Origin: Bacteroidaceae bacterium
Lineage (GTDB): Bacteria > Bacteroidota > Bacteroidia > Bacteroidales > Bacteroidaceae
Direction: 5' to 3'
Length of the DNA: 64,000 nt
Assembly (NCBI GenBank): GCA_902362375.1
Contig: CABIVS010000002.1
Span: 394,757-458,756 of the forward strand
In this document: positions 1 to 8,177 of the stretch, one piece after another
Position numbering within the stretch: the first letter of the stretch is position 1
How the letters are laid out: each line of letters opens with the position of its first letter
Translations under genes and position numbers: made by a program
Notes under the pieces: model-generated
The model's input: only the letters and a program-made list of their open reading frames with translations
What the model was told of the DNA's origin: nothing
Database searches by the model: none

Positions 1-2
1 CA

Positions 3-1967
3 TCTTTGTCTCAAATCAAATTGCCTTCGGGTGGGGGGCTTGAATTGGTGGAATTTAGTTCTTTGAATCAATATATATCTTTGTCTAACTATCCATTGCT
101 TACGAATGAGGGTGTAGTAATTGATATGTGTAAAGAGATTATAACTGACTTCTTTATAGTGGATTGTCAGCAAATGCAATCAATGAAAATGTTGGTGGAT
201 ATAATGAACTCTCAAAACGAACAAGGCACTTCTCATGCGCTGAAACGTGTTCGTGCTGTTGGTTTTACTGAAACATATAATGGTTCAGAGCTATTAGAGA
301 AATTGGTAGAATTATCTAATGGGACATATCTGGGATTAAGTAGTGAAGGTTTGGCAGGTGAAGATGAACTTCCGGTACTTGATGGTACTTTGAATATCAA
401 CGCGAGTGCCTATGAAGACTCTGTTGAATTGTTACGAAAGACTTTTAAAAAGTTGGTGCTAAATATTAGTGGAGAATTCTATATCCGTTTTATTGATAAA
501 CTTGTGCTGGAGTTGTGTGCGAGGTATTTTGGTGATGGAATAGGTACAAGTAAGAGACAAATGGGAGAGATTACTGAATTGGGAAATGTTTTTGTAGGAA
601 AAGAAATTAAGTCTTTCAATGAACTTGCATTATCTAAAATCAATTCTTTGACTAACGAGTTTGTAGGATGTTCTAAGTTAGACACAATAACTCTTCCTGA
701 TACATTAAGAACCTTGGGGACATCCGCATTTACAGGAAGTGGTGTTGTTTTAGATTTATCAGATTGTACATATATTACAGATCTGATTATTGATTCTGAC
801 AACATCTTTGAAGTAATGCCAGCCCCCAATGATAATCTTGAAAGTGTAACTTATGATGCTGGTTCCAGTAAAATAAAAATGGTTGGGTATTCTAAGGCTG
901 TTATGAAAATCAATAACGAAGAGGAAATAACCGATTTTTGGGTGGAGAACTGTGACGGATGTAGGAACTCGCTTTCAAGATTGTATTCAATTTACTCAAA
1001 AGATGGACATGCACTTAGGTATATTAGGGCAATAGGATTTGATGAACATTTTGGGGGAGATGGGGGAATACTTGATACTCTTATCGCATTTGCAGAAAAT
1101 GGTTATCATGGAATTAATGATGGAAATAGGGATGATGACATAATTCCTGTTCTGTCTGGAAAATTACACTGTACCGCAAACTACTCTCCAGACAAACTTT
1201 ATAGTGTGAAAAGCTATTTTCCGCAAATTCAGTTCAATATGACAGGAATAGCGTACATTGATTTTAAAGACAGTGTTGTAAAGAAAATATGCGTACAGAA
1301 TTGGGGGACTGGTTCGGAGTTAACAGTTGCTAGGGCAGCGGCAGTGACCAGTCTAGGCACCAAGTTCAAGGAGAACTCGGTTATTACGTCCTTTGACGAA
1401 TTTAAATATTTCACGAACTATACAAATAGCAGGGAATTCAATATGGAGGATCCCTATCTTAATAGAATTGATACAGCTCCATTTGAGGGCTGCTCTAAAT
1501 TAGAGTCTATTATTTTACCACCTAACATCTATAACATTTCCTTATCATTTTTCGCCAATACAAAAATATCAAGCATTGTAATCCCTAAGTCTGTTGGCTT
1601 GGCCTGCGGAAGAGTTTTTAATAACTGTACTAATCTGACTACCATTATTTTTGAAGATGGTGGTGACGTTCCTTTGATAATCGGTAAAGATTACTGGTTA
1701 GAGAATACGCCGCTTACAACTTTAGTTCTTCCTGCTAGAACATCACAAATACTTGATTATTGGCGACGTGGCTCCAATATCCAAAAGTTGTATATAAAAA
1801 CAACGGTACCACCAACATTGTCAAACGGTTGGGGAGATAACCCTGACCAATGTGATTTATTTGTGCCTGTAGGATGCCGAGACATATACCGTAAGGCATC
1901 TAATTGGAACAGCTTCAGATCAATTTCTGAATATAATTTTGACATAAATCCGGACAATGTATATTAA
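3..1967 (+). CDS. BspA-like leucine-rich repeat protein, 5' end outside window
   Basis: The reading frame is open to the left edge, so this is the 3' part of a longer gene; the TTG at base 6 is only the first start-like codon inside the window. About 650 residues are visible. LRR_5/BspA-type repeats recur, such as CSKLDTITLPDTL near residue 225 and CSKLESIILPPNI near residue 500. The two halves look like a duplication: ELPVLDGTLN in the first half matches IIPVLSGKLH in the second. BspA-like proteins are usually surface or secreted adhesin-like proteins; any signal peptide would lie outside the window, so location is inferred. Codons near residues 455-465 lie in a 34-bp segment repeated in inverted orientation downstream (2532-2565), where a broken copy of the 3' end faces this gene. 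Confidence 0.85.
   Translation, partial: SLSQIKLPSGGGLELVEFSSLNQYISLSNYPLLTNEGVVIDMCKEIITDFFIVDCQQMQSMKMLVDIMNSQNEQGTSHALKRVRAVGFTETYNGSELLEKLVELSNGTYLGLSSEGLAGEDELPVLDGTLNINASAYEDSVELLRKTFKKLVLNISGEFYIRFIDKLVLELCARYFGDGIGTSKRQMGEITELGNVFVGKEIKSFNELALSKINSLTNEFVGCSKLDTITLPDTLRTLGTSAFTGSGVVLDLSDCTYITDLIIDSDNIFEVMPAPNDNLESVTYDAGSSKIKMVGYSKAVMKINNEEEITDFWVENCDGCRNSLSRLYSIYSKDGHALRYIRAIGFDEHFGGDGGILDTLIAFAENGYHGINDGNRDDDIIPVLSGKLHCTANYSPDKLYSVKSYFPQIQFNMTGIAYIDFKDSVVKKICVQNWGTGSELTVARAAAVTSLGTKFKENSVITSFDEFKYFTNYTNSREFNMEDPYLNRIDTAPFEGCSKLESIILPPNIYNISLSFFANTKISSIVIPKSVGLACGRVFNNCTNLTTIIFEDGGDVPLIIGKDYWLENTPLTTLVLPARTSQILDYWRRGSNIQKLYIKTTVPPTLSNGWGDNPDQCDLFVPVGCRDIYRKASNWNSFRSISEYNFDINPDNVY
1367..1400 (+). 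repeat. 34-bp inverted repeat, copy 1 (inside the BspA-like gene)
   Basis: Identical over 34 bases to the reverse complement of 2532-2565; similarity continues imperfectly on both sides. It encodes the KENSVITSFDE part of the LRR protein. Confidence 0.9.
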
Positions 1968-1998
1968 ACAATCATTAATAATATATTGGGGTAGAAAA

Positions 1999-2573
1999 CT
2001 AGTACCCTACAATCCTAGAAGATACAGAGGTCCACCCGGAAGCTGATTTGTATGTATTAACAGCTTCTTGGGGAACGTATATTGGGAATGTCGTATCATT
2101 AAATACGCCATATCCGAGTGTAGGAGGGGTAGTCCCTTTCATTTTTACCCCCTCCAGTGAACAGCATCCCATAAAGGTAGTCTGTCCAATTGTTATCACA
2201 GTGTCTGGTATTTCTATTAATGATGTCAATGAAGAACAACCTTTAAACATGCTGTCGGGAAATACTGCTGGAATATACGTAGATGGAATATCTACCGTCA
2301 ACAATGATGTGCAACCATCAAAAACACCGCTTTCTATTGTTTCTATAGAACTGGGTATCGTCATGCGTTTGAGAGATATACATCCGGCAAACACGCGACC
2401 TCCAATTTTCTTAATGTTAGGCATCAATGTCACACTTTCTAGGTTTGTACATTGGTGGAATTCCATATAATGTAAAGCTTTCATAGTATTTGGATCATAA
2501 GGATTTTTAGTATACCAGTAAAGTATTTGAGTTCGTCAAAGGACGTAATAACCGAGTTCTCCTTGAAAACTTG
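1999..2573 (-). pseudogene. Promoterless, frameshifted 3' copy of a BspA-like LRR gene
   Basis: On the minus strand the frame from 2484 to 1999 encodes 161 residues of LRR_5 repeats (CTNLESVTLMPNIKKIGG, CTSLLTVDIP, CSLEGVKMKG), and residue-level similarity to the neighbouring gene starts already near 2573. The upstream part (KENSVITSFDELKYFTG) is in another frame: around 2510 one base appears to be missing, and the first frame then stops. There is no promoter-like sequence or N-terminal domain. It converges with the intact gene, 31 bp after that gene's stop, and shares a 34-bp inverted repeat with it. It is either a decayed duplicate or a silent 3' cassette that has taken a frameshift. Confidence 0.7.
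2532..2565 (-). repeat. 34-bp inverted repeat, copy 2
   Basis: Reverse complement of 1367-1400 with no mismatch. It sits at the upstream edge of the minus-strand LRR fragment, just before the leader of the next plus-strand gene. Confidence 0.9.
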
Positions 2574-2600
2574 GTAATAATATGTAAATAAAGGAGTAAA

Positions 2601-2882
2601 ATGAAACAGAGAAAAATTATCATAGGAAACAATATTCCTAGTTTTCACTTAATAGCATCAGAAGGAAAAGTATTACAAAGAATTTCTGACGGTGATATTT
2701 TTGGTCCTGAAATATATTTAGGATATACTTATTATATCAATGGGGAAAAACTTACAGAACCATTGTTAGAGTTACCAGAACATTTTATTGAAATAGATGC
2801 TCCGGAGGAGTATACAAATGAAATAAATACAATTGTGACAATATCCAGTAACAGTAAGAATTTATTTGAAATAAGTTATTAG
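2601..2882 (+). CDS. Small hypothetical protein, 93 aa
   Basis: I do not recognise this family. The ATG at 2601 has a good ribosome-binding sequence (aaaggag) 6-7 nt upstream. The product is hydrophilic with mixed beta-strand-like segments, no signal peptide, no membrane segment and few cysteines. It lies between the LRR pseudogene and a hairpin terminator, so it looks like its own small transcription unit. It may be a partner of the LRR genes, but nothing in the sequence proves this. Confidence 0.6.
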   Translation: MKQRKIIIGNNIPSFHLIASEGKVLQRISDGDIFGPEIYLGYTYYINGEKLTEPLLELPEHFIEIDAPEEYTNEINTIVTISSNSKNLFEISY

Positions 2883-2907
2883 ATGAATGGAAATATGAAT
2901 AGAAAAA

Positions 2908-2940
2908 CCACCCTGCTTTTATTAAGTGGGGTGGTGATTT
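2908..2940 (+). terminator. Hairpin terminator after the 93-aa gene
   Basis: ACCACCC at 2908-2914 pairs with GGGTGGT at 2929-2935 around a 14-nt AT-rich loop, followed by gattt. A 7-bp stem with only a weak T tail. Confidence 0.6.
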
Positions 2941-3062
2941 ATTGGGATGAAAATCATGTTGTCAATTTGATAATCTTACTAATATTTGATATTATATTGA
3001 TATAATCCGTACCTTTGCGCAGTAAACACAGACTAAATTTACAAACTAAATAATTACATGAA

Positions 3063-3455
3063 ATGAAAAAGATTTTATTTTTGATGATTTTGTTTTTCCC
3101 TATCGTATTGAGTAGTTGTTCGTCCGATGATGATGATTGGATTGATTTGAATTCGGAAGATATTGTAGGAACCTGGTCAACAGGTATAGAGGGGACTCAT
3201 AAATACATTAAGTTTGAGAGTGATGGAACTGGATATTATGCACTTCTTAGCGGGGCTACCTTTGTGTCTAACTATTTGTTCACCTATCAAATTTCAGGTG
3301 ATAAAATTAATATCCAAATAACTTATTCTGATGATGGAAATAAGCTTAAAGGACAGAAGCGAGTGTGGGAGTGCTTATTTTCAAAAGATGTATTAAAGAT
3401 AAAAGATGGCTCATTGGAAAATGGCACATATAAAAGACTGGGATATGATGAGTAA
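3063..3455 (+). CDS. Small lipoprotein, lipocalin-like
   Basis: 130 residues. The N-terminus is a lipoprotein signal: a charged start (MKK), a hydrophobic stretch and the lipobox LSSC at residues 16-19, followed by SSDDDD. An acidic run after the cysteine is typical of Bacteroides lipoproteins, some of which are surface exposed. The mature part (DIVGTWSTGIEGTHKYIKFE, and a C-terminal TYKRL strand) resembles the small lipocalin-like/DUF5004-type beta barrels common in this genus. No neighbour suggests a ligand. A long palindromic terminator follows. Confidence 0.75.
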   Translation: MKKILFLMILFFPIVLSSCSSDDDDWIDLNSEDIVGTWSTGIEGTHKYIKFESDGTGYYALLSGATFVSNYLFTYQISGDKINIQITYSDDGNKLKGQKRVWECLFSKDVLKIKDGSLENGTYKRLGYDE

Positions 3456-3493
3456 TTAAATCACTGCATTTTATAGATAATCGTATGTTATGT

Positions 3494-3548
3494 GGTTAAA
3501 ATTGGAAAATAAGCCGCAAATTTTGCGGCTTATTTTCCAATTTTAACC
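3494..3548. terminator. 27-bp perfect palindrome, likely bidirectional terminator
   Basis: Bases 3494-3520 are the exact reverse complement of 3522-3548, with one base between. The central GC block (aagccgc/gcggctt) is flanked by A/T runs on both sides, as in a two-way rho-independent terminator. Confidence 0.75.
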
Positions 3549-3604
3549 GCAACTTTGTCTATAACTCCAATTAAATAGCTATTTTTGTGGAAAGAACCAA
3601 TGAT

Positions 3605-3932
3605 ATGTTTGTCCATGAAATAGAAAATTGGATGTCGTTCAAATGGAATGCTGTTCGTTTGTCGGAGTCGATAGCTCGGACAAATAAAGCTATCGGATAT
3701 CTTGCAGGACGTTTAAGTACCATTAAATTAATTTGATAACCAGATGGCGGCTATTGTGGAGGCAGTGACGCATGATGTGGTATCATCTTCAGAAATAGAG
3801 GGAATCATATTAAATACTGCGGAAGTACGTTCTTCCGTCGCACGGAAATTAGGTGTAGCTGTACCTGATACAAAAGAACCGACACATTGTATTGACGGAT
3901 TTCCACTATATATAGAGGACAAAAGACAATAG
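3605..3932 (+). pseudogene. Fic-family protein remnant (N-terminal domain only)
   Basis: From the ATG at 3605 the frame reads MFVHEIENWMSFKW and continues to LAGRLSTI, the start of DUF4172/Fic proteins. It hits TGA near 3734. Shifting one frame, the same family continues: DNQMAAIVEAVTHDVVSSSE, then the SSxIEG and VRSS signature, to HCIDG near 3897, after which similarity stops. The whole catalytic Fic domain (HxFxDGNGR) is absent. The gene has both a frameshift and a 3' truncation and cannot AMPylate. Just after it, 3870-4030 holds an unrelated tail (EERISSLDKIRFEQNEMSIE) ending at a stop at 4030, probably the 3' end of another lost gene. Confidence 0.8.
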
Positions 3933-4054
3933 AAGAAAGAATATCTTCATTGGACAAAATACGTTTTGAACAAAATGAAATGTCGATTGAAGATATTGTA
4001 TATAAGTATTTTGCATATCTCATTGAATAATAATTTTATGATATAAAGAAATCC

Positions 4055-4621
4055 ATGTTGAAAATATTAGTAACCTACGCCGTCCAAGGTGAATTTGTAG
4101 AGATTAAATGGCCGGATGTAGAACCTTATTACATTCGTACAGGTATTGGAAAAGTAAAATCAGCTTTTCATCTGGCAGAAGCAATCCGCCAGGTACAACC
4201 GGACTTTGTACTCAATATCGGAAGTGCCGGAACAGTCAACCATCAGGTAGGAGATATCTTTGTCTGCCGCAAGTTCGTAGACCGTGATATGCAGAAAATG
4301 AAAGAGTTCGGATTGGAGTGTGAGATTGATTCATCGTCCTTGCTCGAAGAAAAAGGTTATTGCAAGCACTGGACGGAAGAAGGAATCTGTAACACGGGAG
4401 ATGGCTTCCTGACAGAATTGACTCACGTTAGCGGAGATGTCGTAGACATGGAAGCCTATGCACAGGCATTCGTTTGCCGTTCGAAAGAAATTCCGTTTAT
4501 TTCCGTGAAATATGTGACTGACATTATTGGTCAGAACTCCGTGAAACATTGGGAAGATAAACTTGCCGATGCCCGACAGGGACTATCACATTACTTCAAT
4601 GTCTTGAAAGAAAGAATATGA
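4055..4621 (+). CDS. Nucleosidase of the MTA/SAH-nucleosidase (PNP_UDP_1) family
   Basis: 188 residues, cytoplasmic. The family fold shows in LNIGSAGTVN near residue 56, which matches the phosphorylase/nucleosidase glycine-rich strand, and in VVDMEAYAQAFVC near residue 133, which contains the conserved Met-Glu-Ala that binds the ribose. The C-terminal FISVKYVTDI matches the usual strand before the catalytic Asp. At 188 residues it is shorter than MtnN (about 230), so the exact substrate (methylthioadenosine, adenosylhomocysteine or another nucleoside) is open. The 3' end overlaps the convergent DUF454 gene by about 31 bp. Confidence 0.85.
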   Translation: MLKILVTYAVQGEFVEIKWPDVEPYYIRTGIGKVKSAFHLAEAIRQVQPDFVLNIGSAGTVNHQVGDIFVCRKFVDRDMQKMKEFGLECEIDSSSLLEEKGYCKHWTEEGICNTGDGFLTELTHVSGDVVDMEAYAQAFVCRSKEIPFISVKYVTDIIGQNSVKHWEDKLADARQGLSHYFNVLKERI

Positions 4622-4950
4622 TAAGTGACTCCTGCGGCAATCAGTCCCAGGAGAATCTTTACCCATATCAGAGGAATCAGGAAGAAAATGCAATAAAGCA
4701 TAGTTCCCCACATCAGCACGAGCGAGATTACTTTGGCTCGGAGAGGAATCGCCTTATTTTCGCGGTAATTGCGGATATAAGGACCGAAGTGCCGATGATT
4801 GAGCAGCCAGTTATATAGTCGGGGAGACCCTTTGAAATAAAGGGCAGCGGTGAGTAACAGAAAAGGGGTAGTAGGCAGTAACGGCAGAAAGATGCCGAGA
4901 ATGCCGAGTGCAAGAGAGATACTACCTAAAACAATATACAGAGTTTTCAT
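4591..4950 (-). CDS. DUF454 (YbaN-like) inner-membrane protein
   Basis: 119 residues from the ATG at 4950. The family signature GxFLPLLPTTPFLLL is present (GIFLPLLPTTPFLLL, residues 18-32), followed by the YFKGSP..Y.WL..H..FGPYI segment and two further hydrophobic helices, giving three to four membrane segments. The function of YbaN proteins is not known. An upstream in-frame ATG at 4968 would lie ahead of the promoter's -7 element (4955-4962), so 4950 is the start; only 4 nt separate that element from the ATG, suggesting a leaderless mRNA. Confidence 0.9.
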   Translation of the reverse strand: MKTLYIVLGSISLALGILGIFLPLLPTTPFLLLTAALYFKGSPRLYNWLLNHRHFGPYIRNYRENKAIPLRAKVISLVLMWGTMLYCIFFLIPLIWVKILLGLIAAGVTYHILSFKTLK

Positions 4951-4954
4951 GCGG

Positions 4955-4962
4955 CAAAGATA
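4955..4962 (-). promoter_or_regulatory. -7 promoter element for the DUF454 gene, leaderless geometry
   Basis: Reads TATCTTTG on the minus strand, matching TAnnTTTG. Its last base is 4 nt from the ATG at 4950. Confidence 0.6.
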
Positions 4963-5018
4963 GTGCAAAAAAAGGAAAAAAATAACACTCTTTGCTGAAT
5001 GAAAACTCTATTTTATAT

Positions 5019-5026
5019 TACCTTTG
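5019..5026 (+). promoter_or_regulatory. -7 promoter element for queD-queE
   Basis: TACCTTTG matches TAnnTTTG; a TTTG at 4991-4994 lies 24 nt upstream, a little farther than the usual 19-21. The leader before queD is short and leaves no room for a preQ1 riboswitch. Confidence 0.55.
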
Positions 5027-5049
5027 TCGTTGCATCGAGGTGACATTAG

Positions 5050-5436
5050 ATGCGTGTAACTATTAAAATACATACACCCATGTTTACAGTAATCAAACGC
5101 ATGGAGATCTCGGCTTCTCATAAGCTGGTACTCCCGTATCGCAGTAAATGCGCCAGTTTACACGGTCACAACTGGATTATCACCGTCTATTGCCGTTCTA
5201 TGCGGCTCAACTCCGAAGGAATGGTGGTAGATTTCACCCGTATCAAAGAAGTGGTCATGGAAAAACTCGACCATCAAAATCTGAATGAAGTACTTCCGTT
5301 CAATCCCACAGCAGAGAATATCGCCCGGTGGGTGTGCAAACAGATTCCCCAATGCTATAAGGTAGAGGTGCAGGAATCGGAAGGAAACATAGTCATCTAT
5401 GAGAAAGATTCCGCCAGCGCAGAAGGACAAGAGTAG
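5050..5436 (+). CDS. queD: 6-carboxytetrahydropterin synthase
   Basis: 128 residues, cytoplasmic. Makes 6-carboxy-5,6,7,8-tetrahydropterin from dihydroneopterin triphosphate, the second step toward 7-deazaguanines and queuosine. The zinc-binding and catalytic signature is present: SASHKL near residue 21, and CASLHGHNW near residue 36 (catalytic Cys plus His ligands); DHQNLNEVLPF, PTAENIA and the C-terminal Glu also fit. The ATG at 5050 has a GAGG 9 nt upstream; a second ATG at 5080 gives the more usual N-terminus MFTVIKRMEIS and is possible. queE follows after 14 nt, so the two are an operon. The family also includes 6-pyruvoyl-tetrahydropterin synthase, but the queE neighbour decides for QueD. 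Confidence 0.93.
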   Translation: MRVTIKIHTPMFTVIKRMEISASHKLVLPYRSKCASLHGHNWIITVYCRSMRLNSEGMVVDFTRIKEVVMEKLDHQNLNEVLPFNPTAENIARWVCKQIPQCYKVEVQESEGNIVIYEKDSASAEGQE

Positions 5437-5450
5437 CAAATTAAACAAGT

Positions 5451-6002
5451 ATGACGATGAGAAAGATTAATGAAATCTTTTACAGTTTGCAGGGCGAAGG
5501 TTACCACACCGGAACTCCGGCCATCTTCGTGCGTTTCTCCGGCTGCAACCTGAAATGTGACTTTTGCGACACACAACACGAAGAAGGAACCATGATGACC
5601 GATGAAGAAATTATCACCGAAGTGAAAAAATATCCAGCCGTTACCGTTGTCCTCACAGGTGGCGAACCTTCCTTATGGATAGACGACCAATTGATCGACC
5701 TTTTGCATCAGGCCGGTAAATATGTGACCATCGAAACCAACGGTACACACCCCTTACCGGCATCTATCGACTGGGTGACCTGCTCACCCAAACAAGGGGC
5801 AAAACTGGCAATCGACCGGATGGACGAAGTGAAAGTTGTCTATGAAGGACAAGATATAAGTATTTTTGAACTACTTCCTGCCGAACATTTTTTCCTCCAG
5901 CCTTGTTCTTGTAATAACACTGCTTTGACAGTGGACTGTGTAATGCGACATCCCAAATGGAGACTCAGCCTGCAAACACACAAATTAATCGACATCCGTT
6001 GA
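5451..6002 (+). CDS. queE: 7-carboxy-7-deazaguanine synthase, radical SAM
   Basis: 183 residues. Converts 6-carboxytetrahydropterin to 7-carboxy-7-deazaguanine in queuosine synthesis. Typical features: YSLQGEGYHTG near residue 10, the radical SAM cluster motif in GCNLKCDFCDT (C-x3-C-x2-C) near residues 32-40, the SAM-binding LTGGEPS near residue 68, and ETNGT near residue 95. This is the short form of the enzyme (about 180-190 residues) seen in Bacteroidetes. Translated just after queD; the next gene follows after about 50 nt with no clear promoter between. Confidence 0.95.
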   Translation: MTMRKINEIFYSLQGEGYHTGTPAIFVRFSGCNLKCDFCDTQHEEGTMMTDEEIITEVKKYPAVTVVLTGGEPSLWIDDQLIDLLHQAGKYVTIETNGTHPLPASIDWVTCSPKQGAKLAIDRMDEVKVVYEGQDISIFELLPAEHFFLQPCSCNNTALTVDCVMRHPKWRLSLQTHKLIDIR

Positions 6003-6054
6003 ACAAAATAAACGGGTGATACGGAGGAAGCTTAAATTATTACATAATATAGTT

Positions 6055-6795
6055 ATGAAAGTAGGTTTGTTTATTCCTTGTTATATCAATGCTATTTATC
6101 CCAATGTGGGAGTGGCATCGTATAAGTTATTGAAAAGTTTGGGAGTAGACGTCGATTATCCGTTGGATCAGACCTGTTGCGGACAACCGATGGCAAATGC
6201 CGGTTTTGAAGACGAATCGATGAAATTGGCACTCCGTTTTGACGATTTGTTCCGGAAGTATGATTACATAGTCGGTCCTTCCGCCAGTTGTGTGGCCTTT
6301 GTGAAAGAGAATCATCCGGGCATCTTAGAGAAAGAAGGACACGCTTGTCAGAGCGCGGGAAAGATTTATGACATTTGTGATTTTATTCATGATGTACTGA
6401 AGCCTTCCAAGATTCCTGCACGCTTTCCCCATAAGGTTAGTATTCACAATAGTTGTCATGGGGTGCGTGAATTGTTAATTTCGGCTCCCTCCGAACTGAA
6501 TATTCCTTATTACAATAAATTGCGTGATTTGCTCGATCTGGTTGAAGGAATCGAAGTTTTCGAACCCAGCCATATTGACGAGTGTTGCGGCTTTGGCGGA
6601 ATGTTTGCCGTGGAAGAGCAGGCAGTCTCCGTCTGCATGGGGCGTGATAAGGTGAAAGACCACATGGCCACCGGAGCCGAATATATTGTCGGAGCGGACA
6701 GTTCCTGCCTGATGCACATGCAAGGTGTTATCAAACGGGAGCATCTGCCTATTCAGATTATCCATATTGTAGAAATTCTAGCGTCGCAATCATGA
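6055..6795 (+). CDS. lutA: L-lactate oxidation iron-sulfur subunit LutA
   Basis: 246 residues from the ATG at 6055 (an upstream GTG at 6016 would extend it, but MKVGLFIPCY is the usual N-terminus). Two cysteine-rich CCG domains are visible: CCGQPM near residue 42 and CCGFGG near residue 182, each preceded by a further Cys region (PSASCVAF, HNSCHGVREL). LutA belongs to the cytoplasmic LutABC complex that oxidises L-lactate to pyruvate. It overlaps lutB by 4 nt (ATGA), so the two are translationally coupled. Confidence 0.93.
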   Translation: MKVGLFIPCYINAIYPNVGVASYKLLKSLGVDVDYPLDQTCCGQPMANAGFEDESMKLALRFDDLFRKYDYIVGPSASCVAFVKENHPGILEKEGHACQSAGKIYDICDFIHDVLKPSKIPARFPHKVSIHNSCHGVRELLISAPSELNIPYYNKLRDLLDLVEGIEVFEPSHIDECCGFGGMFAVEEQAVSVCMGRDKVKDHMATGAEYIVGADSSCLMHMQGVIKREHLPIQIIHIVEILASQS

Positions 6796-8177
6796 GTACA
6801 AAACATTCAAAGGCTGCCGAGAAGTTCTTGCAGGACAGCAAGATGGCAGCATGGCATAATGAGACCCTTTGGATGGTCCGTGCCAAAAGGGATAAGATGA
6901 GCAAGGAAGTTCCCGAATGGGAAGAGTTGCGCAACAAGGCTTGCGAACTGAAACTATATTCCAACAGCCACCTCGAAGAACTTCTGCTGGAGTTCGAGAA
7001 GAACGCTACCGCCAACGGTGCCATTGTGCATTGGGCAAAAGATGCCGATGAATACTGCGCCATTGTCTATGATATACTAAATGAGCATAATGTGCATCAT
7101 TTCATCAAGAGTAAATCCATGCTCGCCGAAGAGTGCGGACTGAATCCTTTCTTGATGGAGCGGGGCATTGATGTTGTAGAGTCCGATTTGGGCGAACGCA
7201 TCCTGCAACTGATGCATCTCGAACCGAGTCACATCGTACTGCCTGCCATCCACATCAAGCGGGAGCAGGTAGGCGAACTTTTCGAAAAGGAGATGGGAAC
7301 CGAGGAAGGAAACTTCGATCCTACCTACCTGACTCATGCGGCACGTAAGAACCTGCGACCTCTCTTTCTGAATGCCGAAGCTGCTATGACAGGGGCCAAC
7401 TTTGCCGTAGCTTCAACCGGCGACATCGTAGTCTGCACGAATGAGGGAAACGCCGACATGGGTACTTCCTACCCGAAGCTGAACATCGCCGCTTTCGGTA
7501 TGGAAAAGATTGTTCCGGATTTGGATGCACTGGGCGTATTCACCCGATTGCTTGCCCGTTCGGCTACCGGACAACCGGTGACCACCTACACTTCCCATTA
7601 CCGCCGTCCCCGCGAAGGCGGTGAATATCATATCATCATTGTAGATAACGGCCGAAGTACATTGCTTTCCAAGCCCGATCATATCAAGACACTGAATTGC
7701 ATCCGTTGTGGTGCGTGTATGAATACCTGCCCGGTATATCGCCGGAGTGGGGGATACTCTTATACCTATTTCATTCCCGGACCTATCGGTATCAATCTGG
7801 GCATGGCTCATGATCCGGAGAAATATTATGATAATCTTTCTGCCTGCTCTCTGTGTATGTCCTGCTCTGATGTTTGTCCGGTGAAAGTTGATTTGGCCGA
7901 ACAGATTTACAAGTGGCGTCAGGATTTGGACGGACTGGGAAAAGCCAATACAGGAAAGAAGATCATGTCCGGTGGTATGAAGTTCTTGATGGAACGTCCG
8001 GCATTGTTCAATGCTGCTTTGTGGGCGGCTCCGGTAGTAAACGGTCTGCCCCGTTTTATGAAATACAACGATCTCGACGATTGGGGAAAAGGGCGTGAAC
8101 TGCCGGAATTTGCCAAAGAGTCGTTCAATGAAATGTGGAAGAAAAACAAAGTACAGGGAAAGGAGGAATCCAAATGA
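6792..8177 (+). CDS. lutB: L-lactate oxidation ferredoxin-type subunit LutB
   Basis: 461 residues. The N-terminal two thirds is an LUD domain (AAMTGANFAVASTGDIVVCTN near residue 200 is the family signature). The C-terminal part carries two 4Fe-4S motifs: CIRCGACMNTCP near residue 302 and CSLCMSCSDVCP near residue 353. Middle gene of the lutABC operon; overlaps lutA by 4 nt and lutC by 4 nt. LutB passes electrons from lactate to the chain. Length matches the family. Confidence 0.95.
   Translation: MSTKHSKAAEKFLQDSKMAAWHNETLWMVRAKRDKMSKEVPEWEELRNKACELKLYSNSHLEELLLEFEKNATANGAIVHWAKDADEYCAIVYDILNEHNVHHFIKSKSMLAEECGLNPFLMERGIDVVESDLGERILQLMHLEPSHIVLPAIHIKREQVGELFEKEMGTEEGNFDPTYLTHAARKNLRPLFLNAEAAMTGANFAVASTGDIVVCTNEGNADMGTSYPKLNIAAFGMEKIVPDLDALGVFTRLLARSATGQPVTTYTSHYRRPREGGEYHIIIVDNGRSTLLSKPDHIKTLNCIRCGACMNTCPVYRRSGGYSYTYFIPGPIGINLGMAHDPEKYYDNLSACSLCMSCSDVCPVKVDLAEQIYKWRQDLDGLGKANTGKKIMSGGMKFLMERPALFNAALWAAPVVNGLPRFMKYNDLDDWGKGRELPEFAKESFNEMWKKNKVQGKEESK

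Noticed and set aside
2048..2470. 140-codon plus-strand frame inside the LRR pseudogene
   Set aside because: Antisense to clear LRR_5 repeats.
5027..5049. preQ1 riboswitch before queD
   Set aside because: Only about 20 nt between the predicted start of transcription and the ATG; too short for the aptamer.
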